Shown here: positions 1 through 5,251 of the stretch, in pieces
Position numbering within the stretch: the stretch's first letter is position 1
Layout of the letters: the number at the start of each line of letters is the position of its first letter
Assembly: GCA_009885205.1 (NCBI GenBank)
Contig: VFLE01000108.1
Span: forward strand, 1 to 5,922
Direction: 5' to 3'
Source: Candidatus Shapirobacteria bacterium
GTDB taxonomy: Bacteria > Patescibacteriota > Microgenomatia > UBA12405
Length of the DNA: 5,922 nt
The notes under the pieces: generated by a model
Told to the model about the DNA's origin: nothing
Databases searched by the model: none
What the model saw: the letters and a program-made list of their open reading frames with translations, nothing else
Made by a program: the position numbers and the translations under genes

Positions 1-305
1 ATTTCTTCTTTTGTTTTTTCGTTATATTTATAAATCAAGCGAATCGGGTAAATATACTCCAAAATACGAAATCTCTCAATATGATCGCTATGCCCTTTTA
101 TTATTTTGAAAGCTGAATCCGGTTTAGAACTTGTAAGAGAAAATTCTTCAAAATAATCTGTCCAGCCCTCGTTGGATTTATACAACCAATCGCCAGAATC
201 GATTTGAAACGAAAGTTCATATTTCAAAGCAAATAAATAGTGATTCAATAAAAAAAAGAAATTCGAAAAAAATCCGGCGGTTTTGTCTAGTTTCGAAATG
301 AACAT
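1..305 (-). CDS. Glycosyltransferase-like protein, N-terminal part (3' end beyond window)
   Basis: An open minus-strand frame of 101 codons runs from the ATG at 303-305 to the left edge without a stop, which is notable in such AT-rich sequence. The protein begins MFISKLDKTAGFFSN and then has an aromatic/Leu-rich helix-like stretch (FFFLLNHYLFALKYEL, residues 15-30), followed by FQIDSGDWLYKS and GWTDYFEEF. A GFFS...N...L..A..Y.L....D....W....GW.DYFE pattern resembles the N-terminus of GT-B fucosyltransferase-like proteins (Fut8/O-FucT-like), where the first loop and helix precede a short strand ending in Asp. This is motif recognition only, and the catalytic C-terminal half lies outside the window. 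The frame stays open upstream to about 395 but has no other ATG, so 305 is the natural start. An ATAAACATAT element sits 17 bases upstream. It fits the sugar-related genes further along. The gene is probably real; its function is uncertain. Confidence 0.62.
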   Translation of the reverse strand, partial: MFISKLDKTAGFFSNFFFLLNHYLFALKYELSFQIDSGDWLYKSNEGWTDYFEEFSLTSSKPDSAFKIIKGHSDHIERFRILEYIYPIRLIYKYNEKTKEE

Positions 306-322
306 TTTCTTTTTATCAAAAA

Positions 323-332
323 ATATGTTTAT
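323..332 (-). promoter_or_regulatory. Candidate promoter element ATAAACATAT upstream of the left-edge gene
   Basis: Read on the minus strand, the 10-mer ATAAACATAT ends 17 bases before the ATG at 305. The same 10-mer lies at exactly the same distance before the minus-strand start at 2950. It is embedded in AT-rich sequence, and no Shine-Dalgarno sequence is present. Identical sequence and identical spacing in two same-strand genes suggest a promoter element, but two cases in an AT-rich genome are weak statistics. Confidence 0.4.
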
Positions 333-411
333 ATGATTGATTGAACAAAAAATATATATATTTTTGGATAACAGCCAAAGGTGTAATAATATTCAAGGAT
401 ATATTGTATCA

Positions 412-425
412 TAATGTTCCCATTA
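412..425 (-). terminator. Candidate 3'-end hairpin after the oxygenase gene
   Basis: Directly after the TAG stop at 426-428, the minus strand reads TAATG GGAA CATTA: a perfect 5-bp stem closed by a GGAA tetraloop, which is a GNRA-type loop. Hairpins near stop codons mark transcript 3' ends in mimivirus-like viruses, so this could play that role. The stem is short and AT-rich and could be chance. Confidence 0.3.
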
Positions 426-1403
426 CTAACTATAAATTGCGGATATGACGCGTTCTTTATTTTTTCTAGCATAATAGCTTTTGTCATAATGAAATGTAGA
501 AAAACAACGTATTAAAAATCTATCATTTCCGTCGAATTTGGGATAAAAAGGGGATCGTCCATGAACCGCTCTGCGATTATCAATAAACATAATTTCCCCC
601 GGTTTTAAATTGTGCCCGTGGCGATGCTTATAATAAATATCCACAATTTTTCGAATCATTTCATTCGATTCATCAGTTAATCCCACCATTAAATCTTGGT
701 CAAACAATAGAGTTGGATCGGATCTCATTCCATTAATAATTGGAAGCGGACCACGCACATCGCCATTAATGAATTCGTGCCCATTCAATTTGAACGATAA
801 ATCAACGCCCGTTTTCCAATATGGTTTTCGCAACAGTTCAAATTCGTCATCACTAACGTTATCTATAATGGATTGAATGGGCAATATATAGGTAAATGCA
901 TTTTCATCTCCGCGGATACATGCTAAACTCAGAATATCGGGCCGCAAATTTGAAAAGGCCTGTTCCGTATGTATTTCCAATTCAGTCGTACTTCCCAAAC
1001 TGGTTTGATCTTTCGCCATCTCTTTGTTCGGAACTATATCCTGAAATAAGCTTCCGTCTCCTTCTGCCTCGTATGCAATCATTTCACTAAAAACATGGAT
1101 AAGAATACTTTGTATTTTCGCCAATAATGTTTTTTCGCCGATTTTATAAGAATTATTGGGGGGACTCGGTGGCATCGGTTCAGTCAAATTTATATTTTTA
1201 ATTAGTAAAAACCCGGTTTCCGAACCGTGATTCGCAAAATGGAGCAGTGCAATTCGCAAACGTTCCGGTATTAATTGTGACAACAATTTCGATTGTTTAC
1301 AAAACAAATCTGCATCTGACGAAGAACTTGCGTTTATGAAATTTCCCAAATTTTTTATTTTTTTTGCTTCGTCGTCATATAATTCAATTACGCTCGTGTT
1401 CAT
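426..1403 (-). CDS. 2-Oxoglutarate/Fe(II) oxygenase, clavaminate synthase / asparagine oxygenase type
   Basis: This is a complete 325-residue protein of the TauD-like fold. Residues 53-80 (LLHFANHGSETGFLLIKN, then a Pro-rich LTEPMPPSPPNN) match the N-terminal pattern of AsnO/VioC/clavaminate synthase enzymes. The iron site is visible: His145-Thr-Glu147 in TELEIHTEQAF, and the distal His281 in FIDNRRAVHGRSPF. Arg299, 18 residues after His281, is the likely 2-oxoglutarate anchor; Arg296 is the alternative. The HxE rather than HxD ligand pair is typical of the subgroup that hydroxylates free or carrier-bound amino acids at the beta carbon. Length (about 320-350 in the family) and all ligands are intact, so it is probably active. 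The substrate cannot be read from sequence. The gene is divergent from the methyltransferase at 1521 across 117 bases. The family is mainly known from bacterial peptide antibiotic pathways, so transfer from bacteria is plausible. Confidence 0.88.
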   Translation of the reverse strand: MNTSVIELYDDEAKKIKNLGNFINASSSSDADLFCKQSKLLSQLIPERLRIALLHFANHGSETGFLLIKNINLTEPMPPSPPNNSYKIGEKTLLAKIQSILIHVFSEMIAYEAEGDGSLFQDIVPNKEMAKDQTSLGSTTELEIHTEQAFSNLRPDILSLACIRGDENAFTYILPIQSIIDNVSDDEFELLRKPYWKTGVDLSFKLNGHEFINGDVRGPLPIINGMRSDPTLLFDQDLMVGLTDESNEMIRKIVDIYYKHRHGHNLKPGEIMFIDNRRAVHGRSPFYPKFDGNDRFLIRCFSTFHYDKSYYARKNKERVISAIYS

Positions 1404-1520
1404 ATTAGAGATAAATGATATATTTTTACGCTAAATGGAACAAATAATAAAAATACACATATTTTACCTATATGTGTATTCGTTATGGATATGTAAAAAT
1501 AGCAAGAAGCAAATCTGAAA
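1404..1520. promoter_or_regulatory. Divergent intergenic region, presumed bidirectional promoter
   Basis: These 117 AT-rich bases separate the starts of the oxygenase (minus) and the methyltransferase (plus), so both promoters must lie here or inside the genes. On the oxygenase side the minus strand reads CTCTAAT directly before the ATG. A similar CTCTA occurs shortly before the start at 5796. The TCTA core recalls the late-promoter core described for Cafeteria roenbergensis virus, but a tetranucleotide is weak evidence. No ribosome binding site of bacterial type is seen on either side. Confidence 0.4.
1452..1480. repeat. 11-bp perfect inverted repeat in the divergent promoter region
   Basis: AATACACATAT at 1452-1462 is exactly complementary to ATATGTGTATT at 1470-1480, with a 7-base spacer (TTTACCT). 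It lies roughly midway between the two divergent start codons. It could be a binding site for a dimeric regulator, a hairpin in the leader RNA of the methyltransferase, or a transcript-end hairpin. The arms contain CACA/TGTG, so it is not simply an AT run, but its role is unknown. Confidence 0.5.
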
Positions 1521-2279
1521 ATGATGCCGGAATTTGTGGAATTGCAATACAACCCTCATTTACCGTTGTATAAAAGTGAAAATTTAGGAAGAAATGCCGA
1601 TTGGGTTGATTTTCTAAAATTTATTATTTTAATAAATGTAATGGATTTGACGGAATATAAAACTCTAGAAAACGGTGTAATATCTCAAATCTCACCAACA
1701 AAAATAATATATAATTTCGATTATTCGAATAAATATAATTCTTATGGAGAAAAATCCAACTATCTCTCTTACTTACGACTTGGAATATTGCTCGGAAATT
1801 TAGAAAAAACACCAAATAGCATTTTGGATGTCGGTTTTGGAAACGGTGCATTTTTACAAGCAGCGTCAAATTCGATTCAAAATTGTTACGGATTTGATAT
1901 TTCAGATTATCCGATTCCTCCGAATTCTACGCGGGTCGATAATTTGTTCGATAAACATTTTGATGTAATTTGTTTTTTCGATAGTTTAGAACATTTTGAT
2001 GACATACATATTATAGATAAATTGGATTGTGATTACATATTTATTTCAGTACCATGGTGCCATTATTTTTCTGATTCGTGGTTTATGAATTGGTACCATC
2101 GGCGCCCAAATGAACATTTATGGCATTTCAATGACTCGTCTCTCATTAAATTTTTCGAAGAATATGGATTTGAAAAAATTTATCTGGGCGATTTTGAAGA
2201 TACAATTCGAAAAAATGACACTGCGAAAAATTATCCAAATATTTTATCCGGAATATTCAAAAAAAGTAAAAAATGTTAA
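1521..2279 (+). CDS. Class I SAM-dependent methyltransferase
   Basis: This is a complete 252-residue protein. The Rossmann-fold signature is clear: motif I ILDVGFGNGAFL at 101-112, the acidic residue ending strand beta2 at Asp126 (YGFDIS), and the later FDVICFFDSLEHFDD at 147-161, which matches the post-motif region of Methyltransf_23-like enzymes. A C-terminal PNEHLWHFNDSSLIKFFEEYGFE (196-218) fits the usual 'H-x-H-x-F' plus helix of that group. About 95 residues precede the fold, including YNFDYSNKYNSYGEKSNYLSYLRLG, a leader I associate with methyltransferases in phage and surface-sugar clusters. The acceptor is unknown; a sugar is plausible given the neighbours. The start is ambiguous between two adjacent ATGs (1521 and 1524). 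Its stop (2277-2279) overlaps the stop of the convergent gene. It is likely soluble, with no signal peptide or membrane segment. Confidence 0.83.
   Translation: MMPEFVELQYNPHLPLYKSENLGRNADWVDFLKFIILINVMDLTEYKTLENGVISQISPTKIIYNFDYSNKYNSYGEKSNYLSYLRLGILLGNLEKTPNSILDVGFGNGAFLQAASNSIQNCYGFDISDYPIPPNSTRVDNLFDKHFDVICFFDSLEHFDDIHIIDKLDCDYIFISVPWCHYFSDSWFMNWYHRRPNEHLWHFNDSSLIKFFEEYGFEKIYLGDFEDTIRKNDTAKNYPNILSGIFKKSKKC
2276..2279. other. Shared stop codons of convergent genes (TTAA)
   Basis: The palindrome TTAA holds both stops: TAA of the methyltransferase on the plus strand at 2277-2279 and TAA of the HAD-cupin gene on the minus strand at 2276-2278. There is no room for separate 3' untranslated regions, so the two transcripts must overlap antisense if they extend past the stops. 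Confidence 0.9.
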
Positions 2280-2950
2280 TTACCTTTGTAAATCCGAAAG
2301 CTATCTTCGTCATAATGTCTGGTTGAAACTTCAAAAACCTCGCTCTCTTCCAACGCGACTAATTGATGCGGTTCTCCGCGCTCATTCGTAATAACATCTC
2401 CTACTCCAAGATATTCGCTATAAAATGTACCGGTTTCTATTTCAATCCAATTCAAAATAAATCTGCCCTTGGCGACGTACCAGGTCTCTTTTTTCTGAAC
2501 GTGATAATGCATGGAGAATTTCTTCCCTTTGTCAAAACATAAAATCTTACCACAGTATTCCGGATTATTCACAAAAATAATCTCTTTCCCCCACCCCTTT
2601 TCCACAATTTCGCTTTCCAGCTTTTTGGATTTGTTCGCCGGTGTTTCAGGAGGAACGGGAAATACGGTATCAATATGAAATGACTTGTCGTCCAAATAAA
2701 CGTCATAATCGGGCTTCCCCATAAGCAAATCGTCACATTGAACTCCCCAATCGGTCAATTGTTTCAGGGTTAGATCGGTGTGATTTATGCCGGAGGTGGC
2801 GCCTCTGGCCGTCCATATTGTTATATGATGACCCTGGCTTTTTAGATTATTGACAAAATCAATACGATCTTGGATTGGCTTTGAATTTTCATAATCCGAA
2901 TTGCTTGTGCGACACAAGGTATTATCTAAATCAATGAAATATTTTTTCAT
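2276..2950 (-). CDS. HAD-family phosphatase fused to a cupin domain
   Basis: This 224-residue protein has two domains. Residues 1-95 form a small, capless HAD hydrolase: motif I Asp7-Leu-Asp9-Asn-Thr11, motif II Thr47 in TIWTARG, Lys79 in MGKP, and motif IV Asp87-Asp88 in VYLDDKS. All catalytic positions are present. Capsule-type sugar phosphatases show a similar pattern (ESKP, TARG, LT..QL..WGV, MGKP.YD). Residues 118-224 form a cupin resembling mannose-6-phosphate isomerase-like cupins. Motif 1 is perfect: Gly142-x5-His148-x-His150-x4-Glu155-x6-Gly162. The second motif keeps Pro194-His195. The metal ligands are therefore His148, His150, Glu155 and His195. The fusion suggests two steps on one phosphorylated sugar: isomerisation or epimerisation, and dephosphorylation. 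It is divergent from the GT9-like gene and near the HldE-like gene. The canonical zinc-binding GmhB phosphatase is not obviously the closest type. Substrate specificity is inferred, not seen. Confidence 0.85.
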   Translation of the reverse strand: MKKYFIDLDNTLCRTSNSDYENSKPIQDRIDFVNNLKSQGHHITIWTARGATSGINHTDLTLKQLTDWGVQCDDLLMGKPDYDVYLDDKSFHIDTVFPVPPETPANKSKKLESEIVEKGWGKEIIFVNNPEYCGKILCFDKGKKFSMHYHVQKKETWYVAKGRFILNWIEIETGTFYSEYLGVGDVITNERGEPHQLVALEESEVFEVSTRHYDEDSFRIYKGN

Positions 2951-2967
2951 TTTATTGATTCACGAAT

Positions 2968-2977
2968 ATATGTTTAT
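2968..2977 (-). promoter_or_regulatory. Candidate promoter element ATAAACATAT upstream of the HAD-cupin gene
   Basis: On the minus strand this 10-mer ends 17 bases before the ATG at 2950, the same distance as its copy before the gene starting at 305. It is the best internal evidence for a shared promoter class in this window. Confidence 0.42.
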
Positions 2978-3021
2978 GTTTTTTTGTGGGCAAATAATTA
3001 TTGCGTAAAAACGGTTTATAC

Positions 3022-3040
3022 AAAATAAAAGAAAATACAT
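3022..3040 (+). promoter_or_regulatory. Candidate leader/promoter element before the GT9-like gene
   Basis: AAAATAAAA runs directly into GAAAATACAT and ends one base before the ATG at 3042. The second plus-strand gene (3887) has AAAATAAAA, an extra CAA, then the same GAAAATACAT up to its ATG. Both are preceded by GGTTTAT. The match right at the start codon suggests a promoter with a very short leader, or a translation-start context. Confidence 0.4.
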
Positions 3041-3041
3041 A

Positions 3042-3830
3042 ATGGAAAAACAAATATTAAAAATAAGCAATGAAAATCATTTAGGCGATCATGTATTCAA
3101 TATGATTTTTTTCCATGCCATAACCCAATACATTGAAGATAATAATATAGAAATCGACTACGCATGTCAAAAACAATTTCACAATCAAGTTTCCGAATTT
3201 ATTCCATCAAAAAACATAAAATTGGTGGATTATTATTGTGGAATAAACAATGGATTTCATTTATGGATGGGAAATAGCGAATTTGAAAATAATTGGTACA
3301 ACAGAGGGACAGGGAACGTAGGATTTGATTTGGACACTATTTTGTGCAATATATATAATGAATTTTTGAAAAAACAAAATATTCCCCTTACTTTTGAAAA
3401 ATTAGAATACCACGATCCCAATTTATTAGACCGATACAACAAAATAACAGAATTGTATCCTGGAAAATATTCGGATCTCGATTTTATAATCGCCAATTCG
3501 CATCCTTGCTCAGGTCAATATCAATTAGACGTAGATAAATGGAATGCAGTGATTCGCGAATTAAATAAGACATATAAAATTGTCACTACTACGAAAGTGG
3601 ATGGTGTAAATTGTACAACGGACGACAATTTAACTGTAAAAGATATTGCGGCTTTGTCTACGCGTGCGAAAAAAATAATTGCGGTGAATAGTGGTGTTGT
3701 TCCTGGATTTTTCAATACGTATACCTTGGAGAATATAGAAGCGATTTATTATTTTGAAAATAGAACTACCTATCTTCATCCGAAATTTATAAAATCAGAG
3801 AATATCGAAGACTTTTTGCCAATGTCTTAA
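3042..3830 (+). CDS. GT9-like (heptosyltransferase-type) glycosyltransferase, tentative
   Basis: This is a complete 262-residue protein, probably soluble. Near the N-terminus HLGDHVFNMIFFHAI (13-27) looks like the Gly-Asp loop and first helix of GT9 family GT-B enzymes (typically ..GD....P). In the C-terminal half IIANSHPCSGQY (149-160) fits the start of the second Rossmann domain. NLTVKDIAALSTRAKKIIAVNSG (196-218) fits the 'tl.el..li..a...i..dSG' segment that binds the donor nucleotide in ADP-heptose:LPS heptosyltransferases. It is shorter than typical GT9 enzymes (about 320-350 residues), so it may be reduced or a distant GT-B relative. It lies 56 bases upstream of the HldE-like gene on the same strand, with a shared leader element, which supports a job using that enzyme's product. 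The family call is tentative; that it is a real protein is secure. Confidence 0.55.
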   Translation: MEKQILKISNENHLGDHVFNMIFFHAITQYIEDNNIEIDYACQKQFHNQVSEFIPSKNIKLVDYYCGINNGFHLWMGNSEFENNWYNRGTGNVGFDLDTILCNIYNEFLKKQNIPLTFEKLEYHDPNLLDRYNKITELYPGKYSDLDFIIANSHPCSGQYQLDVDKWNAVIRELNKTYKIVTTTKVDGVNCTTDDNLTVKDIAALSTRAKKIIAVNSGVVPGFFNTYTLENIEAIYYFENRTTYLHPKFIKSENIEDFLPMS

Positions 3831-3848
3831 GGAAAGAAAGGCGACAAG

Positions 3849-3886
3849 GGTTTATTTATGAAAAAAAATAAAACAAGAAAATACAT
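3849..3886 (+). promoter_or_regulatory. Candidate leader/promoter region before the HldE-like gene
   Basis: GGTTTAT at 3849-3855, AAAATAAAA at 3865-3873 and GAAAATACAT at 3877-3886 repeat, in the same order, the segment before the gene at 3042. The last element abuts the ATG at 3887. A 10-codon reading frame (3858-3890) inside it ends with TGA overlapping that ATG, which is probably chance. The separate promoter-like module suggests the two tandem genes may be transcribed individually rather than as one operon. Confidence 0.4.
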
Positions 3887-5251
3887 ATGAACGTTCTTGT
3901 TTTAGGCGACATTATCTTGGACACGAATTATTTTTGTGAAACTTTTCGTAAAGCGCCGGAAGCAGATATTCCGGTATACAACGTAATAAAGACGGAACAT
4001 ATTTTAGGGGGGTCTGCAAATGTCGCGCGAAATTTGAAAAATATGGGGTTGAATGTAGAAATAATCTCGGTTATCGGAAACGATATTCCGGGGGAAATTA
4101 TAAAAAATCTGGTCGATACATATGATATTACGCGCCGGATATATATAGACGAAACTCGAAAAAGCGTGCATAAATCGAGAATATTTCATTCCAATAAATT
4201 AGTTACACGTTACGACAATGAAGATGTCCAAGATATTTCGGATGCGATTGAAAAACGAGTGTTGAATAGAGTGTCGGAAAGGGAGAAGGTAGGCGCCATC
4301 GTTTTGTCTGATTATAACAAAGGATTTCTAACTATGTCGCTTTGCAAAAAAATCATTGAATATGCGAATCAGAAAAAAATCCCGACGTTTGTTGACCCGA
4401 AAATTGCAAATGTGGAAAAATATCGGCACTGTTTTTGTTTCAAGCCAAACCAAATGGAGGGAGAATTAATATCTGGAAAAAGGGCGACGGAAGATATTTT
4501 GAAAACAATAAAAGAAAAGATTCACTGCGAACATGTGGTTCTGACCAGCGGGGACAAAGGCATTTTTATTGATGGGTCCGAAAATCACATAACACATGCG
4601 CAAAAAATTGAGGTGGTAGATGTTACGGGATGCGGAGATGTCGTTCTGGCTGTTTTGGTATATGTATTTTTGGTTTCAGGCGGCAATTTAATAAAAGCTG
4701 GAAAAATCGCAAATTACATTGCGGGAAAATCCACCCAAGTAGTCGGAAATTATTTAGCGTCGAGTTCCGATATAGAAGAGTATATCGACGAGAAAGTGAT
4801 TTATGATACAGAAGAGTCCAAGATTCGAGCTTTGTCAACAACGGGTAAAAAACTCGTATTTACGAATGGATGTTTTGATATTATTCATTCGGCCCATCTG
4901 CGATTATTGCGATATGCGAAAATGCAGGGTGATGTTTTAGTTGTTGGTATTAATTCAGATGAATCTGTGAAACGTCTAAAGGGGGATCTTAGACCCATCA
5001 ATGGGATCCAAGAACGATGCGAATTATTGAAAAATTTAGGGTTTGTAGATTATATTATTGTGTTCGACCAAGACACACCGTTTCAAATAGTATCGATTTT
5101 GAGACCAGATATTATTGTGAAAGGTGGTGATTATAAAAAAGAGGATATTGTGGGAGGAGAATTTGCGCGAGATGTAATGATCTATAATTATATTCCGAAT
5201 TTGAGTACAAGTTTGGTTGTGAAAAGAATAAAAGATGACCCTTTGCTCTAG
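3887..5251 (+). CDS. hldE: HldE-like bifunctional sugar kinase / nucleotidyltransferase
   Basis: This is a complete 454-residue protein with the two-domain plan of bacterial HldE (E. coli: 477). Residues 1-300 are a PfkB/ribokinase-type kinase: VLVLGDIILD (3-12), EADIPV and GGSANVARNL (41-50), SDYNKG (141-146), FVDPK (168-172), KPNQME (186-191), and the catalytic loop DVTGCGD with base Asp251. Residues 320-454 are a nucleotidyltransferase: TNGCFDIIHSAH (326-337), INSDES (355-360), KGDLRP, VKGGDY (411-416) and the C-terminal STSLVVKRI (439-447). HldE phosphorylates D-glycero-D-manno-heptose 7-phosphate at C1 and later forms ADP-heptose from the 1-phosphate. Two signatures deviate: GCGD in place of GAGD, and HSAH in place of the usual HxGH. 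Both keep the key Asp and His residues. The heptose substrate is inferred from family membership. The stop overlaps that of the next, convergent gene. Two-domain homology is strong. Confidence 0.9.
   Translation: MNVLVLGDIILDTNYFCETFRKAPEADIPVYNVIKTEHILGGSANVARNLKNMGLNVEIISVIGNDIPGEIIKNLVDTYDITRRIYIDETRKSVHKSRIFHSNKLVTRYDNEDVQDISDAIEKRVLNRVSEREKVGAIVLSDYNKGFLTMSLCKKIIEYANQKKIPTFVDPKIANVEKYRHCFCFKPNQMEGELISGKRATEDILKTIKEKIHCEHVVLTSGDKGIFIDGSENHITHAQKIEVVDVTGCGDVVLAVLVYVFLVSGGNLIKAGKIANYIAGKSTQVVGNYLASSSDIEEYIDEKVIYDTEESKIRALSTTGKKLVFTNGCFDIIHSAHLRLLRYAKMQGDVLVVGINSDESVKRLKGDLRPINGIQERCELLKNLGFVDYIIVFDQDTPFQIVSILRPDIIVKGGDYKKEDIVGGEFARDVMIYNYIPNLSTSLVVKRIKDDPLL
5248..5251. other. Shared stop codons of convergent genes (CTAG)
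   Basis: The palindrome CTAG holds TAG of the HldE-like gene (5249-5251, plus) and TAG of the HNH-like gene (5248-5250, minus). This is the same arrangement as at 2276-2279, built from a different stop codon. Confidence 0.9.

Larger units (their letters stand above)
2951..3041. promoter_or_regulatory. Divergent promoter region between HAD-cupin and GT9-like genes
   Basis: These 91 AT-rich bases lie between two divergent starts. The left half holds the minus-strand ATAAACATAT element. The right half holds GGTTTAT at 3013-3019, followed by AAAATAAAAGAAAATACAT ending one base before the ATG at 3042. The same parts recur before the start at 3887. No Shine-Dalgarno sequence is present on either side. 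Confidence 0.45.

Noticed and set aside
329..412. 27-codon minus-strand frame between the oxygenase and the left-edge gene
   Set aside because: It is low-complexity Ile/Tyr/Phe content from AT-rich DNA, out of frame with the neighbouring gene.
896..1090. 64-codon plus-strand frame opposite the oxygenase gene
   Set aside because: It lies wholly antisense to a well-supported enzyme, and its translation shows no motif.
2110..2391. 93-codon plus-strand frame spanning the methyltransferase and HAD-cupin junction
   Set aside because: It is in another frame across the ends of two recognisable genes and has no domain of its own.
2970..3008. 12-codon frame upstream of the gene at 3042
   Set aside because: It is very short, in an AT-rich promoter region, and consistent with chance.
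3858..3890. 10-codon upstream reading frame whose TGA overlaps the ATG at 3887
   Set aside because: The codons are mostly AAA-type in an A-rich leader; it is most likely chance and lacks any support as a coding unit.
4604..4611. AAAATTGA, identical to the mimivirus early-promoter motif
   Set aside because: It sits inside the kinase domain of the HldE-like gene with no start codon of a supported gene downstream; no gene here has it in its upstream region.
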